Positions 32,601 to 45,100 of a DNA stretch of 64,000 nt are shown here, one piece after another; positions within the stretch are counted from its first letter, which is position 1, and the number at the start of each line of letters is the position of its first letter. The position numbers and the translations under genes are program-made. The DNA comes from Trissonchulus latispiculum (Eukaryota > Nematoda > Enoplea > Enoplida > Ironidae): positions 1 through 64,000 of the forward strand of contig JASAND010028335.1 in assembly GCA_030248195.1 (NCBI GenBank). Reading direction: 5' to 3'. The notes under the pieces were generated by a model. The model ran no database searches. It saw nothing but the letters and a program-made list of their open reading frames with translations, and was not told the DNA's origin.

Positions 32601-33720
32601 ATCTAAAAGCAATCGTGTAATTATTAACTAGAATTTATCTCTGATTGATATGCAGAAACAAACACAGAGGGACCTTTTCCACCCTCCATGTCTGCTACTA
32701 TACTCATCAGAGCGTTCCTATAAAACTAGGTTTTTTAAGGTTTTTGTAACTTCTTATTTGTAAGTAAATATAAGTTTATGTAAGGTAAGTAAATGGAAGT
32801 AATGTAAATCTTTGTAAATTCTTATTTGTAATGTTTTTGTTTCAATAGAAAGTTCCTAAGGCTTTGCTAACGCGCAAATTCCTGAAGTCTGTTAAAGCAC
32901 AACGTTCCTTTAACTTAGCTGTTTCCAGACAAACTCCATGCATGCGACCAGTACAAAGATGCACAGTTCCTCCTGTTAATCCATTATCCCGCAACCTCTT
33001 TGTACATGCATTAGCTATAATCTTCTTTCAACCCTTTCTGAAAGAGGAAGGTTACCATTGCATCGCATGTATGGCTGTCCAATGTCCACACCAGTGATGC
33101 AGAAAACTGCCAGGGCGTATGCCCAAGCCAACCTAGAAAACCAAATATACTACGGGTAGCTCTGCCTTAATAAACCGGACACTTTATGCTTGGTATACAT
33201 TTAATTTGACAATTTCATACCTGTAATTTAAAATTTGCTTTTTAATTCTATAGATTATGTATATGTTAATGCAATTCTAATTCCAAGTTACGTTTTTGCC
33301 ACATCTTTCTCTAACTTCAAACTAAAAGGGCCTGTATTTGTATTACTCACGAATCTACTTAAAATAAATGTCAAATATACATGTCCGCGTCTGCTCATAA
33401 ATATTACCTTAGTAAAGTCTTTAATTTGGTGTATCGGACAACCCTGTTCTCGGTCACGTTCGGCTTACACATGACCTTGCTGGGCTCATTATCGGAATTT
33501 TTAAGTAGATTTTTGACCAAAGTGACCCCCCCCCCTTAAAGCAAAGACGAAACACGAATAGCTTCGGACAGAGCATTGCTAGCAATTAACAAAATTCTTG
33601 GTTAAATGTCAAAATAAGTAAAAGAGGACTTGCTAATAGGCTTAGTGCCTAGTGGTTGTGGCATGCAGTGAATGAATAAGAAATCATCCTTTCTGATTGT
33701 TGGATGATCAGTCAATATGG
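32601..33720. other. intergenic, no gene recognised
   Basis: No exon or element ends were identified. Short open frames near 32864 and 33235 have no domain. Confidence 0.4.
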
Positions 33721-33749
33721 TACATAGAAAGGACTGAAACATTTTTACA

Positions 33750-34210
33750 TCTTTTTTTACAATTTTTCTTTAACTTGAATATGTTAAAAAAATTAATGTA
33801 TGAAGATTATAAAAATACTTTTAAAATCATATTTTCTAAAGGCTCTCAAACATCCAAATATTAATAAGGATGTGGATAAAGATTAACTATTTTATGGGTT
33901 ACTATTTTACTAACTATTTAAACTATTTTACTATATAGAAAATTTTATAGTGAAGTAAAATTCTATCCTCCGTCACTGATGAGCCGCGGGAATGAGAATC
34001 AAGTCTGGAAGAGGTAGCAGCGCAAGCACTTTCTAACACAGATTGTTTTAATTGATTTTGTTTTATGTTCTTTTATCACTTTATCATTTTATTTTATTTT
34101 TACTTCTTTTAGACTATTGATTTTGATTCTGTTTGGATTATGAGTTCGAAACATGCCCATGGGAAAAGGAAATCTGGTGCGGACGAATTTAGTGAAACCT
34201 AAATGAGTAC
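33750..34210 (+). pseudogene. retroelement RT 3' fragment, copy 2
   Basis: 33770-33880 repeats the end of the 23.9-kb RT frame (ATGTTAAAA, AAAATCATATTTTCTAAAGG, CAAACATCCAAAT) with stops. It is followed by the same 3' block including the CTGATGAGCCGCGGG stretch at 33976-33990 and GAGTTCGAAACAT near 34141. Confidence 0.6.
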
Positions 34211-34299
34211 TATTCAACAACAAAGCAGACCAAAGTTGACACCTTGTGGTCGCAATCCCTGTATTAAATTATGGAAAAAGTCCGAGTTTCGTTAACTTG

Positions 34300-34585
34300 G
34301 GGCCTTTTCGCGAATGGGTAGAGTACAATAGTTAAAATTAACTCTTTTAACCCTTTTCATGCTAATTTTTCAGTTTTTCATTTTCATTTTTCAGTTAATT
34401 TGAACTCTGCCTGCTATTAACTCTTTTAACTCCGCAGGCCCAGGGTTAAAAATCAAAGAGTTAAAACTGCCAGAGTTAAAATTAACTCTCTGCATTCGCG
34501 AAAAAGAGCTAAAAGAGTTAAAACTGGGAGAGCTAAAATTAACTCTCTGCATACATGAAAAGAGGTAAAATGGTTAATTTAGCCT
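34300..34585 (+). repeat. fragment of GGGCC/GAGTTAAA element
   Basis: Begins GGGGCCTTTTCGCGAA and carries multiple AGTTAAAATTAACTC words, as in the 27566-30457 element. The right end is ragged (CATGAAAAGAGG). Confidence 0.6.
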
Positions 34586-34866
34586 TACGTAATGGCCCTT
34601 GGCTTTATTCAGTCAAATATATAAATAGAGGAAGCTTTTCAAACCTCAAATGAACATTAAAGAAAAATGTGTGCTGCATATATAAATAAGCAAAAAATAT
34701 CCATATGCACAGCATAAAATATAGAACGAAGTTGTTATACTGAGTAAATCGGTTCCGGCGGCCCCATCGACCCACCGCAGGGCCGTGTAACTAACAAGGC
34801 CTCCGAGCCCATCCTTGTTACACGGTTCTACACAACCTTTACACAACCGTATCTGTAGGTAGTGAC

Positions 34867-35629
34867 CAGTGATGGAACCGGGTCACTTAGGCTTGACCCG
34901 GTGACCCGGTTTTCCAGAAAATTCAAAAACCTGCCCAAAAATTTTGGTTTTGCCACCAACATGCTAAATTTTTTGATTTCTAATGTGCCATCACCACCGC
35001 GAAAGAATAACTATGACTCTATGTTTTTCTAGGTTTTAAAAAGTATTTAATAGTAGCTGTAGCATTTTGCAAACTTATGCAGAAATGAGTTGATAAAACC
35101 AATAATTTATCCGTCTGCTAAATTTTACATTCTAAGATATGAGGACTTGTTCAAAAATGCGGAGGAGTCCTTTAAAAATTTGGTTTTATTAACTATTGCG
35201 TTAAATTAAATTAAATGATTCAACATTGATATCTTCAGTTGATATCTTCAACATTTACCTTGGTTGCAAAAACATTCTGAAAACCATATGATATATAGTT
35301 TGCGTCAGATTTATGATTTACGCAATAATCATGAACCGATAAAGCAAAACAATAACCTGCCAGATACAGACAGATTCAAATAGCCTCAAGCTGCGAAAAT
35401 GCGCAAGACTAGACTAAGATGCAGTAATAAATAAGCAAATTAATATTGCTTATTATTAATATTACAAAAATTTAACCTAAAATTTCAGCTTGGTAAGCCA
35501 AACAATTGTAAAATTTGAGGTACATTCAGAAAACCGGGTCAAGACCGGGTTCAAGCTGTTGACCCGGTGACCTGGTACAAAAAGTGACCCGAACTGACCC
35601 GGTGACCCGGCGACCCGGTTCCATCTCTG
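34867..35629 (+). mobile_element. hAT-like MITE with GACCCGG words
   Basis: Ends CAGTGATGGAACCGGGTC and its near-exact complement GACCCGGTTCCATCTCTG. It is flanked by GTAGTGAC on both sides (34859-34866, 35630-35637). About 70-110 bp at each end are filled with GTGACCCGG / CCGGGTC words. 8-bp duplication and CAG-G-TG ends fit hAT. Confidence 0.88.
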
Positions 35630-36019
35630 GTAGTGACATCTAGTGTTTGAGGCTATCCGGAGTTACACCGGCCAGTCCTTCCTACTGTTCCTAAATTTGG
35701 AATATTTTTCGGTTTTTTGTGCTTGTTTCTAATCACTCTTTACTATACAGTACAACATTTGCTTGGCAGCATTATTTATGGCAGTTTTTGACTATTTAGA
35801 TGCAACAAAAACAAAGAACTAATCGAGCGTGCTGTAGCTTATAGCCTATATTTTATGTATAGCTTTTGAACAGGATAAATTTTGCATTCTGGTCAATAGG
35901 CTTACAACACACTCCTGGCTGAGTAACTAAACTATATATCGCGACTATGGTTAGTCTAATATTAGATAGTTAACCGGGTTATAAGTAGAGAATAACAAGT
36001 CAGTCTTAATACTAAATGT

Positions 36020-36174
36020 TTATTTGTCTTCACAGCGCTCGGAAACATTGACACCGCCGACAGCGTCTTCCATGAAATCGACCACGTGTTCGTCAAAGAC
36101 TAAGTCAGAAATACAGCCAACGAAGTTTTGATCAAAAGCGCCATTTGTCATCAGTTCCAGGTCTGGTACACCAC
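36020..36174 (-). CDS. HSPG2: perlecan last exon (end of LG3, stop)
   Basis: Phase 1 start after acceptor CTATAG. Codes for [20 protein letters not shown], then the LamG end motif [10 protein letters not shown] and SERCEDK before TAA. The two Cys form the usual LG disulfide. Confidence 0.88.
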
Positions 36175-39100
36175 CTATAACGAATGAATAAACGTTAAAC
36201 TTGGTTCGACTGTGCTCCAGACTCCACTAGCACAGTGGTAGTCATATTCATCGGAAATCGGCAAATCCGATTTAAATTAAAACGGTTTTGACTTTGGTAA
36301 GCTAAGCCCACTATGCTTAATATTCCAATATTCCACAGCTTTCTATCTGGCTTGTGTGAGTGAAGATGACAAGCCACTTCTTGTATGTAATCGGTTAGCC
36401 TAGTCCAGTTGGGTTATATGGCTTCCAGGATAATTATGAACTTTCTCAATGGTGAGTCAGTAAAAGGCTTCTCGGTTCGATTGAACTCGGCTCAAGTGCT
36501 TACCCTGCGCTTTACTTCCATCTGTCTCGTGCCTGCTGCCGAGAGCTGTAATAGTTGTAAGAGCTATTCATCAGCCGCACAATCTCGTCCGTCGCCCGTA
36601 GGTCATTGAAAGGCCAAAAACTGCTGTTATTTCAAACTTTAGAATTTTTCCAATTATATATTGACGCATGCAAACGCAATAATTCACTATGATACATCCT
36701 TGACACTTAACAGCGGCCTACCGACAAATATGTTTCCGAAGGTGTTCAGCATGGCCAGAATTCCTTTAGAGCTTCCTTCAACCACTTCTTTGTCGTCAAC
36801 TTGAAGACTTCCTTGTTGACCGATGCTGAAAAAGAAAAATAAGACCGGGCTATGTAGTTAAACACTGTATGCATTTGTACTAACTACTAAGTTCAACAAT
36901 AGTAAGTCATACATTTGCAGCAAATTTATTGCTTCCTCAACGTACCGTTCCAGTGTTATCTTGTGCACGTTGCCATCGTTAACAACATCTTTTGACACAA
37001 TATCGGCTGGTCCTGCACCGAGATCATACCTAAAATAAAATACGAAGTGTAACTGCGAACAGCAGAATTTATCAACTAAATTTTGATCTTTATCATTCAG
37101 TAAATGCGAGTTCGAACGTTTTGGAACCGTTTATTTATATAGTAGATGTATACTTCATACTGCATATCTCAAGTTGGATTGTACACATTGAAGACATCAT
37201 GAGATTCTATCCCAACGCATTTCTTGCTGTAACATTTTGAAAATGTGAGCCATAATAAAATGCTTATCTTGCTATTGGAATACAGCACAAGCTAAAACAT
37301 GCTTCACTTTCAACAATTCCCTTATCTAATCCCATCTTCCACAAGTATGTATATACTTGTTTTTTTAGTGTTGCCAGAACTCACGTACATTGAGAACGCA
37401 CCAACATAACCGTCAACTGATTTTTGCAGTAACGGACCCTGCCCTGCACAGCACAGCTCCTATGTACATTACACTTTACACCACGATTACACCTACATAT
37501 GCAGCATGCACTCTAAATAAATTTTAGATATCCTTTCATGGCAGTTTTTTGAAAGAAATTTCAAACTTACTTGAATTCAACGTATCCATCACTGAGAGAA
37601 ACCGCCAGATAGTCTTCAGCAGCGCCTGAAGAATCTTTCGGCTGTCCGTGCCACAATATCAGCCCGTTAGCTGCCTTTGTCTTGATATTGAAGGTTATCA
37701 CTTCCTTCACTTCTGTACTCAAATGTGGCATGAGATCTTTGCTCAGTTCTATCCAATTTTGCCCATTAAAGCGAACATTTTCCTCTACAGGGCGGACTAA
37801 AATTAAAAAATTAAAACGCTATATGTGTTTATACAGAGCGGCTCCAAAACAGGCAACGCAATTACTACCTATACTTGTTCTTCCACTTCAAACACCTGAC
37901 CAATTTTCCGTGGAAGAGTCCCGGCATGCCTGTGGAGAAGCGGAACAGAGACCACACCGTCGGACTCGTGCAAAAGTTGCCAGAATCTGAGTATGGTTCG
38001 AAATAGACGGGGCGGTCCTCTCCTCCAGCGGGGACGGAAAAGCGAGCGGAGTCGACGACAGAACTGCTTTCTTGCTGTGAGCGAGTTTGAAGTTGGCGGA
38101 AAGCTAAACTGCGAGTCGGAGTGCTGTTGCAACGAGTTAGTGAAAGTTGTAGTGGCCAGAAACAGTCAAGACCGAGACGACGAGCCATCTCGACAGAAAG
38201 GAGGCAGGGACCAGTAACAACTGCAAATTGAACCGTCACCGCTGCTGTGGTCCCGCCGTCAGGTAAACTAAAGGAGACCTGGCCTTCAAAGCCTTCGTAG
38301 TAGGGTTGGGCATTGAAAAAAAAACTCCCGGAAAAAAGGGTTTTCCGTTTTTCCTTTTTTACTGAGGATCGGAAAAAAACGGAAAAATGTCGAAAAAATT
38401 TAATTATTCTGGGAAGTTTTAGAAGTGTTCAAATTAAAAATTTTAGTGATTTTCTCAAATTTTGTGCATTTTTCCACATTTTTAGCTATGCTTTGAGTTT
38501 GTTCTTATTTTGAAGCACGAACTAAATTGAAATTTTTTTATTTTTTCATAAACGGCTCAGCTTTATAAAGAATTATTGTCAGCTCGAAGAGAAACTCATC
38601 ATTTTTGCAATTAAATGGGTCAATTTAAACATTTCAGCCAACAGCTATACATACGTATGCACTTAATTACAATAGACCACTGTTCTTTATAGCTTCAACA
38701 CTGAATACCTTTGCTTGTTTTTGCCCGCAAGGATAGAACATACCTGCTGGTGGCATATCTTTTGTATACGAAAAATGTAGCAAACAAACCTTACATCTAA
38801 AATCCAAAGTGGTGAAAGAATAAAAAATTGTGCACGCGGGAAAATCATTTGAAAGTTCTCCTCAATGCTCCCGGAAATAAGGTAACTGGGAATTGAGTTG
38901 AGATCCCACAAGTGTCCGTCTGGTCAACGGCGCAAATGGGTTCCAAATTCCCGGGAACACGACTGTGTTGGGTTAACAGTGAAGCATCTCTGCAGTCCTC
39001 AAATTATGCTGCCGAGCGGTTGGGTCCAGTCCCCCACATCATTTCCTTTCCTGATTCTCCGATGCGTGGACCTGATTATGCAAAGACGTGTGCTGGGCCA

Positions 39101-42100
39101 GTAAATGCCGAAGTGCCCTCTTGTAGCTTTTCTAAGCTGATGGAGCCCGGAAATGAACAACAACAACTCTGACTTGAACTAAGTTTTATTGTTAAACTTT
39201 CCTGTAGTTTCGCTGAATTTGTTAGTGTAAGAACGTTAACCCGTTTACCGTTGCCAGGAGCGTCCGTTTCCTTCTTCGGACAGCTAGAGTCCCAGTGGTC
39301 TCCAGAACAATGACTGCAAGGTCGGGATGGAGTATCTGACAATTTCTTGCCAGACGGATTCTTTCCACGTTGTAGTTGGAATAATCTCCTCGTCGTTGTG
39401 TCGGACGCATCAATTGGTCTCGGTCTTTCCGGACTAGATAGACACTTTATCTGTTGGATGGATCGAACCATGCTAACTGTGACTTCTTGGACGGCGACGA
39501 TGTTATCGTCATCGTGACCTCGATCGTAATAAGCGTAATAACTTTCTCACGTAGTTGGTGCGGTAAAGCGTTTATCCAGACCGCTCTTTCGAGAAATGGG
39601 GGGTCTTCGTTGGAACGCATCCGTAATTTGCTCAGCACAGTGCCAGTGCACGGCTGTAGGGGGTCAATTGTAACTCAACCAAGGGGAGCAGGCGTTGATC
39701 GGCGAGTTCGAAGGGAACAGTGACGTTTGGACGATTGCCTGGTTGGTTGTTATTCTCTCGGTGAAACGCCAGCAACTGTTCAAATCCAGTTTGATCTTCC
39801 TGGCGCTGCCTGAGAAAGTCTTCTTGCTGTAATTTCATTTGTTGTTGCTGGAGAAGCATTTGTTGTTGAATGACATCAACTAAACGGGCTATGTCATTGT
39901 TCGGTTGCTGAGGAGCTTCCCGGGGTTCATGTAATACAGGTTCTGGGGTGTTATCCGGATCAGAAGAGAAGGCAGGAGAACGATGCGGGGCTCTCCTGCG
40001 CGGCATAGTCTGGTCCCGGGTTTCGGCAGCACAAGAAGTAATACACCGATGAAAATCTTCAGAGCTCCTCCAAAACAGGCAACGTTAATTACTCTCACCA
40101 GACAATGTATAGCTAATAGCTATATCAAAGACTTCCCTTTAGGATATATACAATCTTTCTATCTGCTTGTCTGGTGGATTCTTCTACATATGTAACCTGT
40201 GTATTGTGTAATGTAGCGTCTTCCTTTGAGCAATCATACAAGAACATCCCAAGTGTTATACCTCTTAGAGGGTACACACATCCTGTACATCCTAACTGCC
40301 GCACTGCCTTCAGCCACTGATTGAACCCTATGTAGTGACCCCTGGCCGCAAATTTATGCCTGGTCGCAGAGGGATATGCTTGTTTTTTCAGAACACCCTA
40401 CTCCAGTTGGATATGATTGATTGATCTGTGACTGGAAACAAGAAAAATGTTGCGAGCTACTAGGTCACAACTTTCTTTTCCCCCCTTGAACAACTTCAGT
40501 TAAAACGAACTAAATTAAATCAAATTAAAAGCTAATAGTTCACGGCAACACAGTTAACTTACAGTCTTCACAGTTCTTTCCAGCAAATCCGATGGCACAA
40601 AGGCACACATAGCTCGTTCCGTTTTCCTGACAGGTTCCATGAACTCCACACGGATTCGCCTCGCAGGTTACGGAACTCGTGGGCTCCGGTTCCGGTTCCG
40701 GTTCAACGGGTTTCTCTGTTTCCGGTTCCGGTCCCGGTGTTTCAGCAGGTTCAGTTGGAGCGTCTGTTTCAACAGGAACTGACGTGCTGGTGCTGGTTGG
40801 TTCTGTCGCTCCAGTGGTCGAGGTTGGCTCCGTCGGCAAGGTTGGTGAAGTTCCTTCCGGTTCCTCTGATTCTTCCGGTTCGAGTGTCATATCAATTTCA
40901 CAGTTATTTCCTGAAATTGATAGAAAGAGCTTAGTGCACGTTTGCTACACGCCCCAGTTTGAAGTGTCTCGGAGAAATTTGGTGCATGTTGGCAGTTAGA
41001 AATAAGCCCAGGAAGATTTACGGGTTAGTATTCTACAGGTTCACGGGTGTCAAAACGTAGTTTTTCAAAGTCTCCTTGAAAGAGAATTTCACCTTGCGCA
41101 TAGCAGTCTTGCTAGAAAAACTTAGTCGCGTTGGCATGCCAAGGATCAACTTCCAAAAAGGACCCTATAATTTTGCACAAATTTGTTGGACATCAGTTAG
41201 AAAAGGAAAAGCATATGGGCGTTTTCCGGCAGAGATAAACTTTGCTGCAAGTCGAAGCGAACCTTCTACGTTGAAAAAAGAAATCCGATAAACCATACAG
41301 TACCAAAGGTTAATCTGTTTTCTATGCAACAATTTCAGATATGCAAAGTACCAGTTTTTCCTTCAGTACACTGACAAGTATATCCTGTGGGTCCTGTACG
41401 AATGCAAACTCCGTCACCACAAGAATCCTCTTTGCAAGGATTTTCGACTTCACAGGTAGTAATCGCACCGCTGTCCACAGAATCTACTATGATACTGGTG
41501 TCCTTATTGTTAACTGTAACCTGTAACAAATAAGTAGAAGAAATTTTGCAGGCTCAAATACCAGTACAGGTTGTAATCAGAAAGGAAGAGAAACCAAAAA
41601 AGAGTCCAGGGTAGGAATTGATCCACCGATATCTACTTCTATTACAAAGAATCTTTTAATATATACTTCGCTTAGTCTTTGGTTGCTGAAATACAACTTT
41701 AGCCAGTTTATTAACTTTATTTAACTTATTTAACTAACGCGGCATACATGCAGTAAATCTTTCACTTAGTGTTCAACTGATCCTGGTTACATCAGAATTA
41801 GCAGACGTTAGCTTTCACCGTTTAGCAACTAAGGCCATCTTTGCTACCTTCTTTTGCTTTCAATTAACACAAATGAAATTTCAGTTTGCATAATGGACTA
41901 CTTACAACAGAATCGATGCAACCTTTGAACGAAGTCGAAGTCTCAACACCGATGTTGACAGAGACCTCAGGAGGGACACCACCCAAATACAGTGGTCCTC
42001 GCACATGAAGGAGTGGTCCATTACCAGCTGCGGTCCCCTGAAATATATACATAAAAAGCGTCACCAGTTATTTAAAAAATTGCATATCCAAACGCAAAAC

Positions 42101-45100
42101 TCAGTCCAATATTAGCTTGTGCGCAAGCTTCCTTCCATACTTTTTCACGTAGGGAGGGCAAAACTTAAGCGCTGATCAGCATACTCTACTCAAATTGTGG
42201 CCTGCTCCACATCTAATATAATTTACAGCATAGAATTAATAGGTGCAATTTGAGGAGAGGGTCTTCAAGGAACTGGCCCGGCCAGCCTTGAACATGACAT
42301 CCATAGAGGCGGAGTGAGAGGGTGAAGCCTGGTGTTCGATTGTAATTATCGTTTCATTTTCAGCGTAAAACACCTAATAGTCCACTTGAGTTTGCCGACC
42401 GGTCGAGGGTGACTGGATGCAAAGCACAGTTGTTTAATTACACAGAGTATCAAGAGTTCCATACTTGCTCCTAGCATTGTGTGCATGTTTGCTAATTTAT
42501 AGTTTCGACAGAAAATTACAGTTTGTATATACTTTTTATCGCACATCTCCAAATTCCAATTCCAAATCGTCATGCTCGTCTTGTCATTAGTATTTTCTGT
42601 ACTCTTGGTATTAGTACAAACTTTCAACAGAGAGAAAAGACTACAATAGAAAGCTTACGTATGCCGTAGCCGATCCGAATGGTTCACCAAACACTTGAAT
42701 TTCTCCATCTCTTGCGGTTCTTGAAATACGCACGGTCACCCATTCACCTTCTTGTAATTTGGCATCGTTTCGAATAATGGCTGCGCCTACAACAAGACAT
42801 CACTTTAGCAGCCACTTTATGATGGTGACGTATAGAGTGGGTTTTCTTGAAGCTGGAAGATTGTTACAGATTTGCTAATAACATATTCAAATGTTACCAC
42901 TTTAAATAGTTCAAGGTCTGCACCACTCTTTTCCTCTTAACGCTCCTCACTAACGTTAAACAACTGCACGCACTAAAAACTGTCATCTATCTGCCTACTA
43001 ACTAATAAACTAAATATTAACTGTTTGTTACAGAAATAGTTAAGCTAGTTCCACCGCACACTTCCAACCTACTTGGACATCTAATGCATTTAACTAGGAC
43101 AGGCTGTGTCGGATCGGCATGTTCTGCTCCAGGTTCACAGATCTGGATTTCTCCATTGGTGGGTCCGTGCTTTGAAATAAAGCAAACCCCTTGAGCCGGA
43201 ACGAAACCAGCCGACCTACAGTGCGGCTCCTGATGGGCGTCTCGATAGCAGGCCTGGGCGCATTCCTTAATGGAGCTAACCTTCTCCGTACGATAGAAGT
43301 TTATTTTTTCTCCGCCAATAAGTGGAACAGTATTGTATTCTATGGCGTCAGCAGAACAGCCTGAAAGGAAAACAGAAGCGAATAGGAAAAGAAAAAGTGA
43401 AAAATAAGGAAAGCTGGCGAAGCCAAGACAGAGACGACATGCATTGATAATCGTTATGCAAAATGTTAGAGCGAAATTAAAAAAGGCTAAAGCAAAACAG
43501 TTTCGTATATGTATACTCCAGGATCTTACCTCCGCCAGTGTCAAATCTAAGCTCCAGTTGTCCCTCAATCAAAACGACGGCTAGATAGTCACCATGACCA
43601 CTTTGATCTCCCGACAAGTAAAGGATTAGACTGTCTTCCAAACTGGACGGCTTGATTTTGAATTCGATCTAAGTATAAGTAAAAATAAAATCGACGTGCT
43701 CAAGACAATTTAACTACTACAGAATTAAAAATAATGAAAACCATTTTCAGCATGAACTTATTAAACTGTCTTTTTCGTTGGACAGAAATTTGATAAAACT
43801 TACATCCATGGTTCGAACTGAAGGTACAGGTTTCGGAAGAGATACAAAGGACCGGTCATTGTCAAAGGTCAGATAATGCCCAAGTTGAATTTCTGAAACA
43901 GTGGGTGTAAAAATGAATCACGGTGGCAGGTAAATCTTAAAGTGAAGTGATCACACAATTCAGTTCAACATTAAGAGAAGAATAAAATAAAAGTTGAAAA
44001 GATGAAATATAGTTGAAGATAGAAAAGTAAATATCTCAGAATACCCTGTTCACAGTATGGTCCAGTTGTATTCAAAGGACACAGGCAAGAAAATCCTTCT
44101 GTAGAAGCTTCATCCGGCAAACACCTTCCATATTCACATCTCTCTGAAATCAGCATCAACCTAAAGCTCTCTTAAAATTTTTAAGAAATTCTTTTCAAAG
44201 CGTTTATAATAGACTTTTGCAAACATTACGGAAATAAAAACTTGAGACAAAGCTTTGCAAGATTCTTACTGCCAGCAATGGCTGCTTCGATACATTCTTC
44301 GCTGGCTCTAGAGCAGCTGGGCCCAGCGTGACCCAGAGTGCAGGAGCACTCGTAGCCTCTCTGCTGGGTGTTGCAGGGTCGGCAAAGTCCGTCCCCATAA
44401 CAGGCGTTCTCCTGACACACAAATTCACACATTCCAATGTTCCCAGGACTTTGCAGTCTGTCAGTTCCGATTGTTATCCGGCGACCGTTGAATAAAATTT
44501 CGCTCACACAACCTGAAAGTTTAACCGTCGAGTTTTTAACAGGGCTCGGAGCTGTTAATAGTCGACAGATAATTTGCAACTTTAACGTTGACTACAACTG
44601 TGCTTCGTTTAGTAAATCTCACGCTAATGCCAGGAAGTATATACACGAGGATTCCAGTAAATGATTTCGAAAATGTAGATATTCTAATAAACAGCGGGCT
44701 AAATAAAGAATCAATAGCTTCATTCAACTTGTATTTTGTTTTTTGGAGACCGTTACTATGATTTACTAAAACGTAAACTTGTCATTTAACCACAGTCACG
44801 TTGTACAGTCAGCGCTAAATTACCTCCAAAAGAGGAGTCGGAGATCAGCGGTGAAATGACGGCAGAAACTGGACCGGGTTCCACGCCCCCAATATAACTG
44901 GTATCACCATGCTGGAAGCCGGTGAAACCTTCTTCATTAGCAACGGTTACCTTTTCCTCTCCGTAGTTCACAATCAAGTGGTCTAAACATAGTTAGTCAA
45001 CTTACCTAGTCATCAAACATTGCTAATGAAACTAAGTCACCACTGGTCCATCCATCCAGTGACCAGTGGTTTCTCATAATGAAGGATCATTAAAAGTTAT

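Noticed and set aside
33960..34170. tRNA gene (GAGTTCGAAAC resembles a B box)
   Set aside because: No A box or cloverleaf could be drawn around it; the text is part of the retroelement 3' sequence, also present at 24.7 kb.
40679..40999. Gly/Ser-rich open frame on the + strand
   Set aside because: It is antisense to the Pro/Glu/Thr linker exon of perlecan, whose junctions and EGF Cys fit on the - strand.
43361..43568. Hydrophobic segment before the PAN exon that could be read as a signal peptide
   Set aside because: It is intron sequence: a good donor (GGAG|GTAAGA) precedes it and a good acceptor (TTTCAG) follows it.
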